DNA of 64,000 nucleotides from Dyadobacter chenhuakuii (GCF_023821985.2 NZ_CP098805.1:3844001-3908000); one strand, 5' to 3'; positions 1 through 8,919 are shown, counted from the stretch's first letter. The notes: generated by a model not told the origin, from the sequence alone. Made by a program: numbers and translations.

Positions 1-3000
1 AACGCAATTTCAGAGAAGTTAGTATAAGTATCCCAGACTTTTACTCTAATTACATATTTACCGGTTGGTAAGTTTTCAAACGGATAATTGATGACGCCCT
101 TGCGGTAATCACCCGTATCCGCTGTGTAGTATTCGTTCAGGTTAACCGACATCGTGTCATTGACAACCATCGTGATATCATGCCCGATCCCCGCATTGGA
201 AATACTGATCCCATTTTCGTCGCTGGCAGAAATGTATAAGTTGCCCGACGGCTCAATAACGTCGCCATCCCTGAACGACGGATCGTTCACATAGGCCGTA
301 AGTTGCGGCGGTGTGTTGTCGATTTCGGGGATCGCGCTGCCGCCAATGGTAACACTCAGCTGTGCACTGGCGTCACCAAGACTGTCTGACTGAACAGCAT
401 AGACGTTGACCCTGCCTATTCCCGTACGGTAATCGATATCCTTTGGCATGACAAACTCACAAATAAATTCCCCTCCTATCACCTTTACACTGCCATCGAA
501 CAATTTGCTGCGAAACTCTGAATAAGTTTCCGGCTTGCCTTCATTACCCAGCGTTTTGAATGTGGTTTGCTTATCATATATTACAATGCGTGCAATGCCT
601 TCGAACTTGCTGTCCTTTAATGTTGTAACTGCGTCAAAGACCTGCCCTTTCAGCTTCACTTTTTGCAATGCACGCAATGTATCCGGCTTTTCTGCCCATC
701 GGATTGCTTTCTGAGCCCGGGCGAGCTTCATCGACGGATCCGCAAGCAATGTAAAATTGCGGTTCAGGCTTCCTACCAGCGCTTTGTTTTTGGTTTCTTT
801 GAAAAGATCGCCTAACCTCCGGCTCGGATCTTTATTAACCAAAGCTTCATAAAATGCTTTGCTAAGCGTGAAATTGGTGCTGGAATAAACCGGCCGCGTC
901 GTGCTGATGGCACCAATGGCTGCGCCTCTCGGACTTAAAACCATCAATTCTGCGCCTGAAACCAACCCGGGATCATCGTATCGACCAAAATCGCAAGTCG
1001 CTGTAAAAAGCAGTGGCAAATTATCTATCCCGCGCGCCGATTGCATATCTGCCAGCGTCAGGACCTGTTCCTCCGCCCAGCCGCTCACGCCCCCGTGACC
1101 CGTGTAGTTCAGGATTAATGTGCCCTCGTTAATCTTTTTGTTGATCACCTGATTTACCGCTGGAGCCTTTTGTCCTTCTGCACCTGTATTTTGTGGAAAT
1201 GCATCAATGAACACCCGTGAAGGCATAAAATCGTTTTGAAGCAATGTCGCCAGCTCGTCCGCGTGACGCTGGTGAATGTTACCATCGCCATCGTCAGCAA
1301 CAAACTGAATGGTGTTCCGCCAATTCCCAAAACCACGGCCGGACGAACCATAGCGGATCAATTTGTCCACACTGAGCTCCGCCTCAGCCAATGTTTTGAC
1401 CGGAAGTCTTCCTACCCCGATGTCAATCGTATGATCACTCGAAGCCGATTCCAGCCATGCGCCCTCGCCATCCTTCATGAAACCAAAATAGTCATCCGAA
1501 GAATACGTATAAACCGGATTTAGTGACTCTCGGCTTTCGTAAACCGGCACCCAAAGCCTCTGCTGTGACTCCGATTGATTTTGCAAAAGATTTTTGTAAT
1601 CAAATGTTGCATCACCGAACAAAAGCAGATATTTCAGCTTCTCAGGCTTTTTATCATAAAGGTGTTTTACAAAGTCCCTTATCGCGGTCAGATCGGGCTT
1701 TCCTCCTCCAAATTCATTGTAAATCTCGTCCGTAGTCACAACCAGCGTTTCCAGCTCATCATTACTTTCGCGGAATGCAGCCAGCCTTTCAGCAGCTTGC
1801 CTGAATGCCGGGGGTGTAACAATCAGGAAGTCTGGCGTAGCATTGCTGATAATGTTCTGCGGATCAATTTTTTGCAAAAAGACCGGCTCAATCGCCTGGC
1901 TTGCAAGAAAGCCTATATATTGTCTGCTACGCTTCCCGCCTCTTGTTGTAAATGAATATATGCTGTTCTGGATATTTCGATTCACGACTGATGGAACCTG
2001 CGGATTAGTCACATCCCAGAGCTGCCATTCTGGAATTGCATTTGCGAATTCATAGGTAACCGTGTCAGCAATTTCCGGTAAAAACCTGTAAACCTGCTGA
2101 TTATCGTAGCGGCGCAATTGTCGTTTCACATGTAAGGCCATGTAATTCAGATATCCTTGTGCGGAATTCTGCCCGTTTCGCTCGTAGTTTACAGCGATGC
2201 TGAACGCCTCAGTTGGCGCATTGTCTGCATTTACTGTAAATGTTGCATCGGACCGTAATGCTTTGATATCATAAGTACCGGCGCTGACGGTTCCAATGGC
2301 AGACTCTCCTACTTGCTTGCCATTCAGTTGCCAGAGAAATTTGGTGGCGATCTGTGCTGCACCGATCGCAGAAGTACGCAGCTTTATTTTCGACGCCGGA
2401 ACAATGTCGGGAATGTTCGCCGTGAAGGCAAGCGGCGAATTGTTCAAATATTCGCCCCACCATTCCCTGCCTGATTTAAGCAGGTTGTATTTTTCATTTT
2501 CATGAAACCAATAGTCATCAAACTGATTAATCACTTTGCCATTCAAAGAAGCAAGTGCCGCCAAAGGCTTCACCCTAAGCCCATTTTGCTGTCCATAGGT
2601 CAGGAAATAATAGTTGGAATCGGTGTATATGTTAATCTGATGCTTCAACTCTGCCTTTGCAGAATCGTATAAGATTTCGTGCGGGCTTTCGGCATAGAAA
2701 TAAGCCGCGTCGTTGCCATCAAACTTACCATCGGCCTCCCCTGCAACCCAAACCGCACTTTCCAGCAATGCATTGGATTTTAATGCATTATTAGCCTGCG
2801 GAAGCATTCCTGCTTGCTGGCTGTAAATCTGGATTTGCCTGGGATCAATTTCTGATGCATTAATGCCCAGCTTTTTGAAAAAAGCTGCGTCCAGACGGTG
2901 AATACCCGTTTCCGTAACTGCCAGCTTGAACCAGTTACCGCTTGAAAGAATAGATTTTTCCTGTGCTTTTGAAGAAAAAGAAATAAGTAATCCCAAACAG

Positions 3001-3056
3001 CATAACACTGAATGGATCAGGCGATCACGCACATTAACATGCTTCAACCAATGCAT
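1..3056 (-). CDS. porU: PorU, type IX secretion system sortase (C25 gingipain-like), 3' end beyond window
   Basis: PorU is the outer-membrane/surface cysteine peptidase that removes the C-terminal signal of type IX secretion cargo and attaches cargo to the cell surface. The reading frame starts at ATG 3056, shows a signal peptide (hydrophobic stretch followed by SSKAQ at about residues 14-29) and stays open to the left edge, giving at least 1018 codons. The C25 catalytic pair is visible: His654 in NYTGHGGVSGW and Cys688 in FTATCDFGRYDDP. The last visible part (GHDITMVVND, LNEYYTADTGDYRKG, KVWDTYTNFSE) is the usual beta-sandwich end of PorU, so only the extreme C-terminus is missing. The start overlaps the end of the SprT-like gene by 23 bases, so the two are probably co-transcribed. 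Family assignment is firm because both catalytic motifs and the C-terminal domain agree. Confidence 0.9.
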   Translation of the reverse strand, partial: MHWLKHVNVRDRLIHSVLCCLGLLISFSSKAQEKSILSSGNWFKLAVTETGIHRLDAAFFKKLGINASEIDPRQIQIYSQQAGMLPQANNALKSNALLESAVWVAGEADGKFDGNDAAYFYAESPHEILYDSAKAELKHQINIYTDSNYYFLTYGQQNGLRVKPLAALASLNGKVINQFDDYWFHENEKYNLLKSGREWWGEYLNNSPLAFTANIPDIVPASKIKLRTSAIGAAQIATKFLWQLNGKQVGESAIGTVSAGTYDIKALRSDATFTVNADNAPTEAFSIAVNYERNGQNSAQGYLNYMALHVKRQLRRYDNQQVYRFLPEIADTVTYEFANAIPEWQLWDVTNPQVPSVVNRNIQNSIYSFTTRGGKRSRQYIGFLASQAIEPVFLQKIDPQNIISNATPDFLIVTPPAFRQAAERLAAFRESNDELETLVVTTDEIYNEFGGGKPDLTAIRDFVKHLYDKKPEKLKYLLLFGDATFDYKNLLQNQSESQQRLWVPVYESRESLNPVYTYSSDDYFGFMKDGEGAWLESASSDHTIDIGVGRLPVKTLAEAELSVDKLIRYGSSGRGFGNWRNTIQFVADDGDGNIHQRHADELATLLQNDFMPSRVFIDAFPQNTGAEGQKAPAVNQVINKKINEGTLILNYTGHGGVSGWAEEQVLTLADMQSARGIDNLPLLFTATCDFGRYDDPGLVSGAELMVLSPRGAAIGAISTTRPVYSSTNFTLSKAFYEALVNKDPSRRLGDLFKETKNKALVGSLNRNFTLLADPSMKLARAQKAIRWAEKPDTLRALQKVKLKGQVFDAVTTLKDSKFEGIARIVIYDKQTTFKTLGNEGKPETYSEFRSKLFDGSVKVIGGEFICEFVMPKDIDYRTGIGRVNVYAVQSDSLGDASAQLSVTIGGSAIPEIDNTPPQLTAYVNDPSFRDGDVIEPSGNLYISASDENGISISNAGIGHDITMVVNDTMSVNLNEYYTADTGDYRKGVINYPFENLPTGKYVIRVKVWDTYTNFSEIA

Positions 3057-3648
3057 GGGCTGGAATGGTGTAAAGACGCTGGGAAGCTTTGTCCGTGCAA
3101 AGCACACGTGTCCTTCTGAGCGATCCACGGACGAATAACCTGTTCTGAAACACGAAATTACTTCCTTCATGAAGCTGAAACAATGCTATCCTTGATGCAT
3201 TCAGCTCCTGACTGTCGTATTTGCGGATTGCATTATACAGAATCAGGTCACCGCCAGTTGACGCCTTCGGGTTCTTAGCATAACGTATTAATGCATCAAG
3301 AATATCTGCCGGAAAATGATTTTCGTTCAGGACAGGCTGCAACAATTTACTAAACTCCTGCTTCCATTCCACTCCATGCGGCGCAACACGCTTTCTCAGC
3401 CGGACTTTATAATTCAAATGCACCACGCAATGTGCCACTTCATGTAGATACGTGATCAGAAAGTTGTAGGGATTGAGATTAACATTAACCGTTATTCTGG
3501 GAGTGCAGCGCGGACGAACTGTGAAATCGCCCAATCTGGTGCGGCGGGGCCGGGAGAGAAAGAAATCAAACTTATAAACCTGGTGTAACTCCTCGCAATA
3601 TGCGATTGCCTCCTGGGGAACATGGAGGCCGAAGGATATGTTTTTCAT
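3034..3648 (-). CDS. SprT-like zinc metalloprotein
   Basis: This is a 204-residue protein with the SprT-family zinc motif HEVAH at residues 69-73 in the context LHEVAHCVVH, and a further His at about residue 91 (APHGVEW) as a likely third ligand. SprT-like domains are zinc-dependent peptidase folds; in eukaryotes (Spartan) they cleave DNA-protein crosslinks, but the bacterial members have no settled function. The ATG at 3648 gives the expected N-terminus with no signal peptide, so a cytoplasmic location is likely. The 3' end overlaps the start of porU by 23 bases, so porU is probably translated from the same message. The substrate is unknown. Confidence 0.8.
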   Translation of the reverse strand: MKNISFGLHVPQEAIAYCEELHQVYKFDFFLSRPRRTRLGDFTVRPRCTPRITVNVNLNPYNFLITYLHEVAHCVVHLNYKVRLRKRVAPHGVEWKQEFSKLLQPVLNENHFPADILDALIRYAKNPKASTGGDLILYNAIRKYDSQELNASRIALFQLHEGSNFVFQNRLFVRGSLRRTRVLCTDKASQRLYTIPAHALVEAC

Positions 3649-3664
3649 TCCTTAAATAAAAAAA

Positions 3665-3692
3665 GAAAAGCGCTATTTTCATAGCGCTTTTC
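3665..3692 (-). terminator. Intrinsic terminator after the small lipoprotein gene
   Basis: A perfect 12-bp inverted repeat (GAAAAGCGCTAT at 3665-3676 and its complement at 3681-3692) has a 4-base loop and A/T runs on both sides. It lies between the lipoprotein gene and the SprT-like gene, so it probably ends or reduces lipoprotein transcription; it could act in both directions. Confidence 0.75.
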
Positions 3693-3716
3693 ACGAATTT
3701 CGACTTGTACGTCTAA

Positions 3717-3896
3717 TTACTTAACTGAATCAGCAGCAACTGAATCTGTTGCCATTGTATCAACCATTGCAGTATCAACAGCAGGAGTTTCAACAGTTAC
3801 AGCAGTAGTATCAGCAGATTCGTCAGCTGGTTTGCTAGTACAAGCAGCGAAAGTTACCATCCCGGCAACGAACGCAAGTGCAAATATTTTTTTCAT
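3717..3896 (-). CDS. Small Asp/Thr/Ala-rich lipoprotein
   Basis: This is a 59-residue protein. ATG 3896 is chosen because it gives a lipoprotein signal (MKKIFALAFVAGMVTFAAC, lipobox FAAC at about 16-19); the frame runs open further upstream but that extension crosses the predicted promoter at 3923-3930. After the Cys the mature part is low complexity, with repeated VDTxxxDS/ADS blocks and many Asp, Thr, Val and Ala, and no recognisable domain. Such short acidic lipoproteins are common in Cytophagales and have no assigned function. It is a single-gene transcript followed by a strong terminator. Confidence 0.65.
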   Translation of the reverse strand: MKKIFALAFVAGMVTFAACTSKPADESADTTAVTVETPAVDTAMVDTMATDSVAADSVK

Positions 3897-3922
3897 TTCT
3901 TGGGTGTAATTAAGGTTCGATA

Positions 3923-3930
3923 CAAATGTA
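3923..3930 (-). promoter_or_regulatory. Predicted -7 box for the small lipoprotein gene
   Basis: On the minus strand TACATTTG matches the Bacteroidota primary sigma -7 consensus TAnnTTTG, 26 bases upstream of the chosen ATG 3896. The -33 element is not clear. Confidence 0.5.
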
Positions 3931-4047
3931 GCAGGATTAAATCGAATGTTCCTAACGTTTGCTATTGTATTTTTCCAAGAACTTAAAATTTCCTTAGAAA
4001 ACACCCAAATCCCTTTATTTTGTACAATAAAATCTCCTATTGTTTCC

Positions 4048-4821
4048 TTAAACGCTTTCTGTTTTCCTATTGAAAGCCTTTACGCATGCTGCAACTTCGG
4101 GAAGCAGGTCCGGGTTTTGTTCTATTCCGTTACCGACTACGATTACGTCGGCTCCCGCGCCCAGTGCGGCATCCGCTTTTTCATACGAATCGATACCGCC
4201 GCCTACGATGATGGGTGTGTCCACGGTTTCGCGGACAGCTCTGATGGTTTCCGATGTAACCGGGAATTGTGCGCCGCTGCCTGCGTCCAGGAACATGAGT
4301 TTGAGGCCCAAAAATTCTCCCGCTAATGCTGTACAAGCTACAATGCCAGGCTTGTCCCTTGGTAAGGGTGTAGTATTACTGATATATGAAACGGTTGTGA
4401 GCTTTCCGCTTTCGATTAATAGATAACCGGTAGGCAAAACTTCAATTCCGCTTCTCTTCAACATCGGCGCCGCTATAACATGCTGACCAATAAGAAGTTC
4501 CGGATTGCGCCCTGAAATCAGGGAAAGGAAAAGGACCGCGTCGGCGGAAGGATCGATGTGAAGGCTGCTTCCGGGGAAAAGGATAGCAGGAATGTTCGTG
4601 TGCTCGTGTATAGCGGCAATAAGCTGGTCAATCGCGTAATTGGTAATGAGGCTGCCTCCTACGAAAAAAAAGTCAACGCCATGCTCAACCGCGAATTCCA
4701 GGAATTTCGGAAATGTTGAAAAATTAATTTTGTCAGGATCCAAGAGAACAGCAAACGATTTCCTTTTCTCTATTTTTCTTGCTGAAAGGAGGTCTGCGAT
4801 TTTATGATTCGCTGTTTTCAT
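4048..4821 (-). CDS. Geranylgeranylglyceryl phosphate synthase family protein (PcrB/GGGPS group)
   Basis: This 257-residue TIM-barrel enzyme belongs to the GGGP/heptaprenylglyceryl phosphate synthase family, which joins a polyprenyl diphosphate to sn-glycerol-1-phosphate. Visible family features are AVLLDPDK near residues 24-31, FFVGGS, TGYLLIESG, the LDAGSGA strand and the phosphate-binding loops IVGGGIDS and VVGNGIEQ towards the C-terminus. The length fits the family. In archaea this step starts ether lipids; in Bacteroidota the enzyme is known from sequence and structure but its cellular product is less clear. The start overlaps the stop of the upstream small membrane-protein gene by 4 bases (ATGA), so the two are translationally coupled at the end of a minus-strand run that begins with the his genes. 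Confidence 0.85.
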   Translation of the reverse strand: MKTANHKIADLLSARKIEKRKSFAVLLDPDKINFSTFPKFLEFAVEHGVDFFFVGGSLITNYAIDQLIAAIHEHTNIPAILFPGSSLHIDPSADAVLFLSLISGRNPELLIGQHVIAAPMLKRSGIEVLPTGYLLIESGKLTTVSYISNTTPLPRDKPGIVACTALAGEFLGLKLMFLDAGSGAQFPVTSETIRAVRETVDTPIIVGGGIDSYEKADAALGAGADVIVVGNGIEQNPDLLPEVAACVKAFNRKTESV

Positions 4822-5240
4822 TCGATTTTTCTATCATCTGCAATTAAATGTTTAAGCTTCTGGCGCGCCCACCCTACTGCCAACGTCCAGGCTAAACTTT
4901 GAACGGCTGCTCCAACCGCAAATTTGCTTTTCTGTTTAGCCTCTCCTGCCTTGAATGCCTGAGCTCGCTCATATGCCTCAGCCTCTTCCTCTGCCGCCCT
5001 TTCGTCTTTCTTATTTTTTGGTAAAATTGCATTCATTACAACATATGTGGTTGCCACCACACCGCCGATGATCAATGCTTTCTTTCCATATTCAGTAGCG
5101 TTCGTTTTCAAACCGCTCCATTGTAATTCAAGCTTGTCCTTATATAAATCCGCGTCGAGCAGTAGGTCTTGCTTATCCTTATCCGTATCAGATGAGAATG
5201 GTTTGGTGATCTTTACGGAAGAATCTATTGAAGCACTCAT
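4818..5240 (-). CDS. Hypothetical small membrane-associated protein
   Basis: This is a 140-residue protein that I cannot assign to a family. The N-terminal third is charged (Asp/Lys-rich). A hydrophobic segment, ALIIGGVVATTYVVMNAIL, at about residues 54-72 is a likely membrane span, followed by a charged, Ala/Glu-rich stretch with coiled-coil character (ERAAEEEAEAYERAQAF). A second weaker apolar stretch (AVGAAVQSLAWTLAVGW) lies near the C-terminus. It overlaps the downstream GGGPS-family gene by 4 bases and follows two other small membrane-protein genes, so a role at the membrane together with them is possible but unproved. Confidence 0.6.
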   Translation of the reverse strand: MSASIDSSVKITKPFSSDTDKDKQDLLLDADLYKDKLELQWSGLKTNATEYGKKALIIGGVVATTYVVMNAILPKNKKDERAAEEEAEAYERAQAFKAGEAKQKSKFAVGAAVQSLAWTLAVGWARQKLKHLIADDRKIE

Positions 5241-5339
5241 TTCATTTTTTAGTTTAATGATGAACCTGAGAAATTTTCAAAAGGAACCCAAAAATAGCAA
5301 TTTGAGTGAATTTTTCCCCAAAATACTATTTCAAAAGTG

Positions 5340-5678
5340 TTAATCCTCTTTTATTTTGACAAAACGAACGATAATTCCACGGATAAACTGAATCAGCTTT
5401 TCTCTGAAGACAATCCAGATTACCAGTTTCAAAATGAACACGCCCAACAGAATCAGATAGCCCAGATAATCGCTGTCGAGCCATTTGTTCAGGAACGTCC
5501 CGAGTAGAATTACCATCAATATAAGCACTGTAAGCGCGATACAAAGCAGAATGGCGCCATAAAGCCCCATTACAACCGCACGTTCAATCTTGTCCCTTGT
5601 TTCGATTTTAAAAAGATCGATACGGGTCTCGAAGTACTTAAAAAGCGTGTCCTTAATTTCCTCTAGTTGACTAAGCAT
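5340..5678 (-). CDS. Phage-holin-superfamily-III-like membrane protein (PF07332 type)
   Basis: This 112-residue protein has an N-terminal amphipathic helix (LSQLEEIKDTLFKYFETRID) and two strong membrane spans: about 36-60 (LYGAILLCIALTVLILMVILLG) and about 72-91 (LGYLILLGVFILKLVIWIVF). The layout matches the widespread small proteins annotated as phage holin family (PF07332). In cellular genomes these are not phage lysis genes; they are chromosomal membrane proteins of unclear role, often found near stress or envelope genes. No prophage genes are nearby. It sits 59 bases downstream of another holin-named membrane protein in the same direction. Confidence 0.65.
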   Translation of the reverse strand: MLSQLEEIKDTLFKYFETRIDLFKIETRDKIERAVVMGLYGAILLCIALTVLILMVILLGTFLNKWLDSDYLGYLILLGVFILKLVIWIVFREKLIQFIRGIIVRFVKIKED

Positions 5679-5737
5679 AAGCAGTAGTTTTCAATCATGT
5701 GTATCAATTTAAGGCTCTTACGGAGCTGGACTTGACA

Positions 5738-6073
5738 CTAATCCAAAAACATACCAAGAATACCTGAAATGATAGAAACGACGAAACCGAAAAGCAGTGC
5801 AGGAATGAACCCGTCTATGGAAAACCCGGAAACAAGATAGGTGGCAAGGTAAATGATGAAAACGTTCACAACAAAATAGAATAGTCCCAATGTCATGATC
5901 GTGATCGGCAGTGCGAGAATCTGCAATACGGGTTTCAAAAATGTGTTTAAAATCCCCAGCACAATAGCCACAATAATGGCGGTGGTTGTGCTAGCTACAA
6001 CAACTCCTGGAATTAACTTAGCAGCAAGTAAAATTGCTAATGTACTGATTAACAGACGTATTATTAATTTCAT
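5738..6073 (-). CDS. Four-TM holin-superfamily-IV-like membrane protein (PF04020 type)
   Basis: This 111-residue protein consists almost entirely of four hydrophobic segments: about 2-25, 31-50, 55-80 and 89-110. The central ILNTFLKPVLQILALPITIMTLGLF is typical of the family named mycobacterial four-TM phage holin (PF04020), which is widespread in free-living bacteria and has no known cellular function. It begins 13 bases downstream of hisIE, so it is probably transcribed with the histidine operon, though an internal promoter cannot be excluded. Confidence 0.7.
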   Translation of the reverse strand: MKLIIRLLISTLAILLAAKLIPGVVVASTTTAIIVAIVLGILNTFLKPVLQILALPITIMTLGLFYFVVNVFIIYLATYLVSGFSIDGFIPALLFGFVVSIISGILGMFLD

Positions 6074-6086
6074 AAGCAGGTTATTT

Positions 6087-6716
6087 TTATTGATGACGGC
6101 TACGAAGTACGCTAATTACCTCATCTAAGTCAATGTTTTTCTGCTCCAAAAGGACGAGCAGGTGAAAAAGCAAATCGGATACTTCATTTTTGAAAAGATC
6201 CGCATCGTCATCCTTGGATTCTATCACAACTTCCACGGCCTCTTCTCCCACCTTCTGCGCTATTTTATTGATCCCCTTACGAAACAGGCTGCTGGTGTAT
6301 GACTCGTCCAGGGGGTTTAATTTTCTTTCCCGGATTACTTCCTTTTGCAGGTAATTGAGAAAAGATGCTTCCCCGATTCGGGTATCCTGACTATTTTTTT
6401 CCCCAAAGCATGTATCTGCTCCGGTGTGGCAGGTTGGGCCAGCGGGAGTCGCCTTGATAAGGATGGTATCCCCATCGCAATCAGCGGCTATCTCGTTCAC
6501 AAAAAGGAAGTTGCCGGAAGTTTCGCCTTTCGTCCAGAGCCTCTGCTTGCTGCGGCTGAAAAACGTCACGGTCCCCAGTTCCTTCGTTCTTTCAAGTGCT
6601 TCCTGGCTCATGTAACCGAGCATCAGCACTTTGTTGGTGTTGATATCCTGAATGATAGCCGGTATAAGCCCGTCCGGGGATTTATTAAAGTCAATAGTTG
6701 AAAAAGTCTCGCTCAT
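6087..6716 (-). CDS. hisIE: HisIE, bifunctional phosphoribosyl-AMP cyclohydrolase / phosphoribosyl-ATP pyrophosphatase
   Basis: This 209-residue fusion performs steps 2 and 3 of histidine synthesis. The N-terminal HisI domain (about 1-110) shows FFSRSKQRLWTKGETSGN, the metal-binding DCDGDTIL and the Cys pair CHTGADTCF. The C-terminal HisE domain (about 115-209) shows FRKGINKIAQKVGEEAVEVVIE with the Glu cluster used for Mg binding. Length and order are as expected for bifunctional HisIE. It follows hisF after an 84-base gap containing an imperfect hairpin, so a separate processing or promoter site there is possible. The remaining his genes (G, D, C, B) are not in this window. Confidence 0.95.
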   Translation of the reverse strand: MSETFSTIDFNKSPDGLIPAIIQDINTNKVLMLGYMSQEALERTKELGTVTFFSRSKQRLWTKGETSGNFLFVNEIAADCDGDTILIKATPAGPTCHTGADTCFGEKNSQDTRIGEASFLNYLQKEVIRERKLNPLDESYTSSLFRKGINKIAQKVGEEAVEVVIESKDDDADLFKNEVSDLLFHLLVLLEQKNIDLDEVISVLRSRHQ

Positions 6717-6800
6717 TGTAGTTTAGTCATTTGGACAAAGTTGCATTCTTTCCGGCTATTTTAAAGAATGTTGCCGGTAATAGTTGACAAACCTCCCGCC

Positions 6801-7574
6801 TCAGCGCGTCATACGCATAGGCAGGTTTTTATCGTGAAGGTATTTTTTCAGATCCGGAATATCAATCTCCCGAAAGTGGAAAATACTTGCTGCCAGGCCC
6901 GCATCGGCTTTTCCGGCAGTAAAAACATCGTAAAAGTGCTCCATATTTCCCGCCCCACCGGAAGCGATCACCGGAATGTTCGCATTTCCGCTGATGGTTG
7001 CCGTAAGCTCCAAAGCGAAACCAGCCTTGGTTCCGTCGGTGTCCATCGAAGTAAGTAAAATTTCGCCGGCACCACGGTCTTCCACTTCTTTTGCCCAGGG
7101 AATGGTCCGGAGTTCGGTAGGTTTACGCCCGCCATGCGTGTGGACAATGTGCTCCTGCCCGTTTTCCGTTTCAATGTAACGCGTGTCAATCGCAACCACA
7201 ATGCACTGGCTTCCAAATTCCAGCGAAAGCTCATTGATGAGATCCGGATTTTTTACCGCCGCCGAATTGATCGAAACCTTATCCGCACCCGCATGCAGCA
7301 ATGCAGAAACGTCCGCAATAGAGGAAATCCCGCCGCCTACCGTAAATGGAATGTTAATGGTGTGCGCCACTTTCCGCACAAGGTCAATGAATGTGGAACG
7401 GCCGTCAACCGTGGCCGTAATGTCCAGGTAAACCAGCTCGTCCGCACCGTGGGCCGCGTATAATGCTCCCAATTCCACCGCGTCGCCCGCGTCGCGAAGA
7501 TTGACGAAATTAACGCCCTTCACTGTTCGCCCGTCCTTTACATCCAGACATGGGATTATTCGTTTTGTTAGCAT
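6801..7574 (-). CDS. hisF: HisF, imidazole glycerol phosphate synthase cyclase subunit
   Basis: This 257-residue TIM barrel joins ammonia from HisH to PRFAR, giving imidazole glycerol phosphate and AICAR. The N-terminus [20 protein letters not shown] carries the catalytic Asp of the CLDV motif; the second catalytic Asp is in VAIDTRYIE. Phosphate-binding loops VGGGISS and [11 protein letters not shown] are intact, and the length is normal. It lies 4 bases after hisA, in the order H-A-F-IE that is common for his clusters, which supports one transcript controlled by the leader upstream of hisH. Confidence 0.96.
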   Translation of the reverse strand: MLTKRIIPCLDVKDGRTVKGVNFVNLRDAGDAVELGALYAAHGADELVYLDITATVDGRSTFIDLVRKVAHTINIPFTVGGGISSIADVSALLHAGADKVSINSAAVKNPDLINELSLEFGSQCIVVAIDTRYIETENGQEHIVHTHGGRKPTELRTIPWAKEVEDRGAGEILLTSMDTDGTKAGFALELTATISGNANIPVIASGGAGNMEHFYDVFTAGKADAGLAASIFHFREIDIPDLKKYLHDKNLPMRMTR

Positions 7575-7578
7575 AATT

Positions 7579-8301
7579 TTAATTCAAAAAACGCTGTAAC
7601 TCGCTCAGCTTGATCCGGTTTTCGTAAATTGCTTTCCCGATGATCACACCGTAAATGTTCATTTCGGCCAGCTTTTCCACATCTGCCAACCCACTTATTC
7701 CGCCGCTAGCAATAATTTTCAGGTCGGGACATTTGTCCTGCAAATTTTTATATAGGTCAAACGATGGGCCTTGCAGCAAACCATCCTTCGCCACATCCGT
7801 GCTGATCGTATATTTGACACCTTTATCAACATAATTCTCAACAAAATCGTAAACCCAGATCTCCGTCCCCTCTTCCCAGCCGCTTACTGCTACTTTCTCT
7901 TTCTTTGCATCGGCTCCGAGAATGATCTTTTCGCCTCCGTAAACAGAAAGCCAGTTCAAAAAAAGCTCAGGATTCTTAACTGCAATGCTACCGCCGGTAG
8001 CTTGTTTTGCGCCACTTTCGAACACTGCTTTCAAATCCTCGTCCGACTGAACGCCTCCGCCAAAATCAACGTGCAACGAAGTTTTTGAAGCGATTTTTTC
8101 CAAAACCTTCCAGTTCACAACTTTTTTCGCTTTCGCTCCGTCCAGATCCACCAGGTGTAAACGTTTCAGTCCGGCATCCTGAAATTGCATCGCTACTTCG
8201 AGCGGGTTTTCATTGTAAATGGTTTTTTGTCCGTAATCGCCCTGGGTAAGGCGCACGCATTTTCCTTCGATCAGGTCAATGGCTGGTATTATTTCAATCA
8301 T
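7579..8301 (-). CDS. hisA: HisA, phosphoribosylformimino-5-aminoimidazole carboxamide ribotide isomerase
   Basis: This TIM-barrel isomerase (step 4 of histidine synthesis) opens the ribose ring of ProFAR. ATG 8301 is chosen (240 residues, beginning [18 protein letters not shown]) because HisA proteins start at this point; an in-frame ATG at 8319 would overlap the end of hisH. The catalytic Asp of PAIDLI and the second Asp of TDVAKDGLL are present, as are the phosphate-binding loops DFGGGVQS and ASGGISGL. The gene is 10 bases downstream of hisH. Confidence 0.95.
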   Translation of the reverse strand: MIEIIPAIDLIEGKCVRLTQGDYGQKTIYNENPLEVAMQFQDAGLKRLHLVDLDGAKAKKVVNWKVLEKIASKTSLHVDFGGGVQSDEDLKAVFESGAKQATGGSIAVKNPELFLNWLSVYGGEKIILGADAKKEKVAVSGWEEGTEIWVYDFVENYVDKGVKYTISTDVAKDGLLQGPSFDLYKNLQDKCPDLKIIASGGISGLADVEKLAEMNIYGVIIGKAIYENRIKLSELQRFLN

Positions 8302-8311
8302 TTCAAAGGGT

Positions 8312-8902
8312 TTAAACAATGTTTAAAAAGTTTTTCAGGATCTGCTGCCCCGCGTCGCCGCTTATCTCGCAGTGAAATTGCGCTGCATAAAAGTTGTCCC
8401 TATGCAGCATAGCACTGAACGGAAGCACATATTCGCAGCTGGCAACGGTGTACTCGCAAACCGGCGCGGCATAACTATGCACGAAGTAAACATAAGCATT
8501 GTCGGGCAAACCCGTGGTAAGCGGAGTTTTATAGCCTGTAATGTTGTTCCAGCCCATATGCGGCACCTTTAAGTCTGGTGTTGCAGGGAACCGTTTTACG
8601 TCCACATCGAAAATCCCCATGCATTCCGTGTTATTTTCCTCCGAAAACCGGCACATGAGCTGCATGCCGATACAAGTTCCGAAAAAAGGCTGCTTCAATG
8701 TCGGAATGACTTTATCCAAGCCCACTTTGCGCAAGTAGTTCATCGTTGTGCTGGCCTCGCCCACACCCGGAAAAATGACCTTATCCGCCGACCGGATTTC
8801 TTCAACATCGTCGGTGTACAGGTAACTTGCGCCAATGCGGTCGAGGGCGTACATGACCGACTGCACATTGCCTGCATTGTATTTAATAATGACTGTTTTC
8901 AT
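8312..8902 (-). CDS. hisH: HisH, imidazole glycerol phosphate synthase glutaminase subunit
   Basis: HisH hydrolyses glutamine and feeds ammonia to HisF. The triad Cys77 (FFGTCIGMQ), His177 and Glu179 (AAQFHCEIS) is complete. ATG 8902 (196 residues, MKTVIIKYNAGN) is chosen; the open frame extends to 8926 but that would place the start inside the terminator hairpin. It is the first structural gene of the cluster, and the terminator immediately upstream together with the His-rich leader peptide at 9005-9070 suggests its expression responds to histidine supply. Confidence 0.95.
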   Translation of the reverse strand: MKTVIIKYNAGNVQSVMYALDRIGASYLYTDDVEEIRSADKVIFPGVGEASTTMNYLRKVGLDKVIPTLKQPFFGTCIGMQLMCRFSEENNTECMGIFDVDVKRFPATPDLKVPHMGWNNITGYKTPLTTGLPDNAYVYFVHSYAAPVCEYTVASCEYVLPFSAMLHRDNFYAAQFHCEISGDAGQQILKNFLNIV

Positions 8903-8919
8903 CCAATGTGATTTGAGGC

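Noticed and set aside
3897-4004. Longer start of the small lipoprotein gene at 4004
   Set aside because: It would destroy the lipoprotein signal at the N-terminus and run through the predicted promoter box at 3923-3930.
5340-6073. Prophage lysis genes (holins)
   Set aside because: Names of the families come from phage holins, but there are no endolysin, capsid, tail or integrase genes; they follow hisIE in a normal chromosomal operon.
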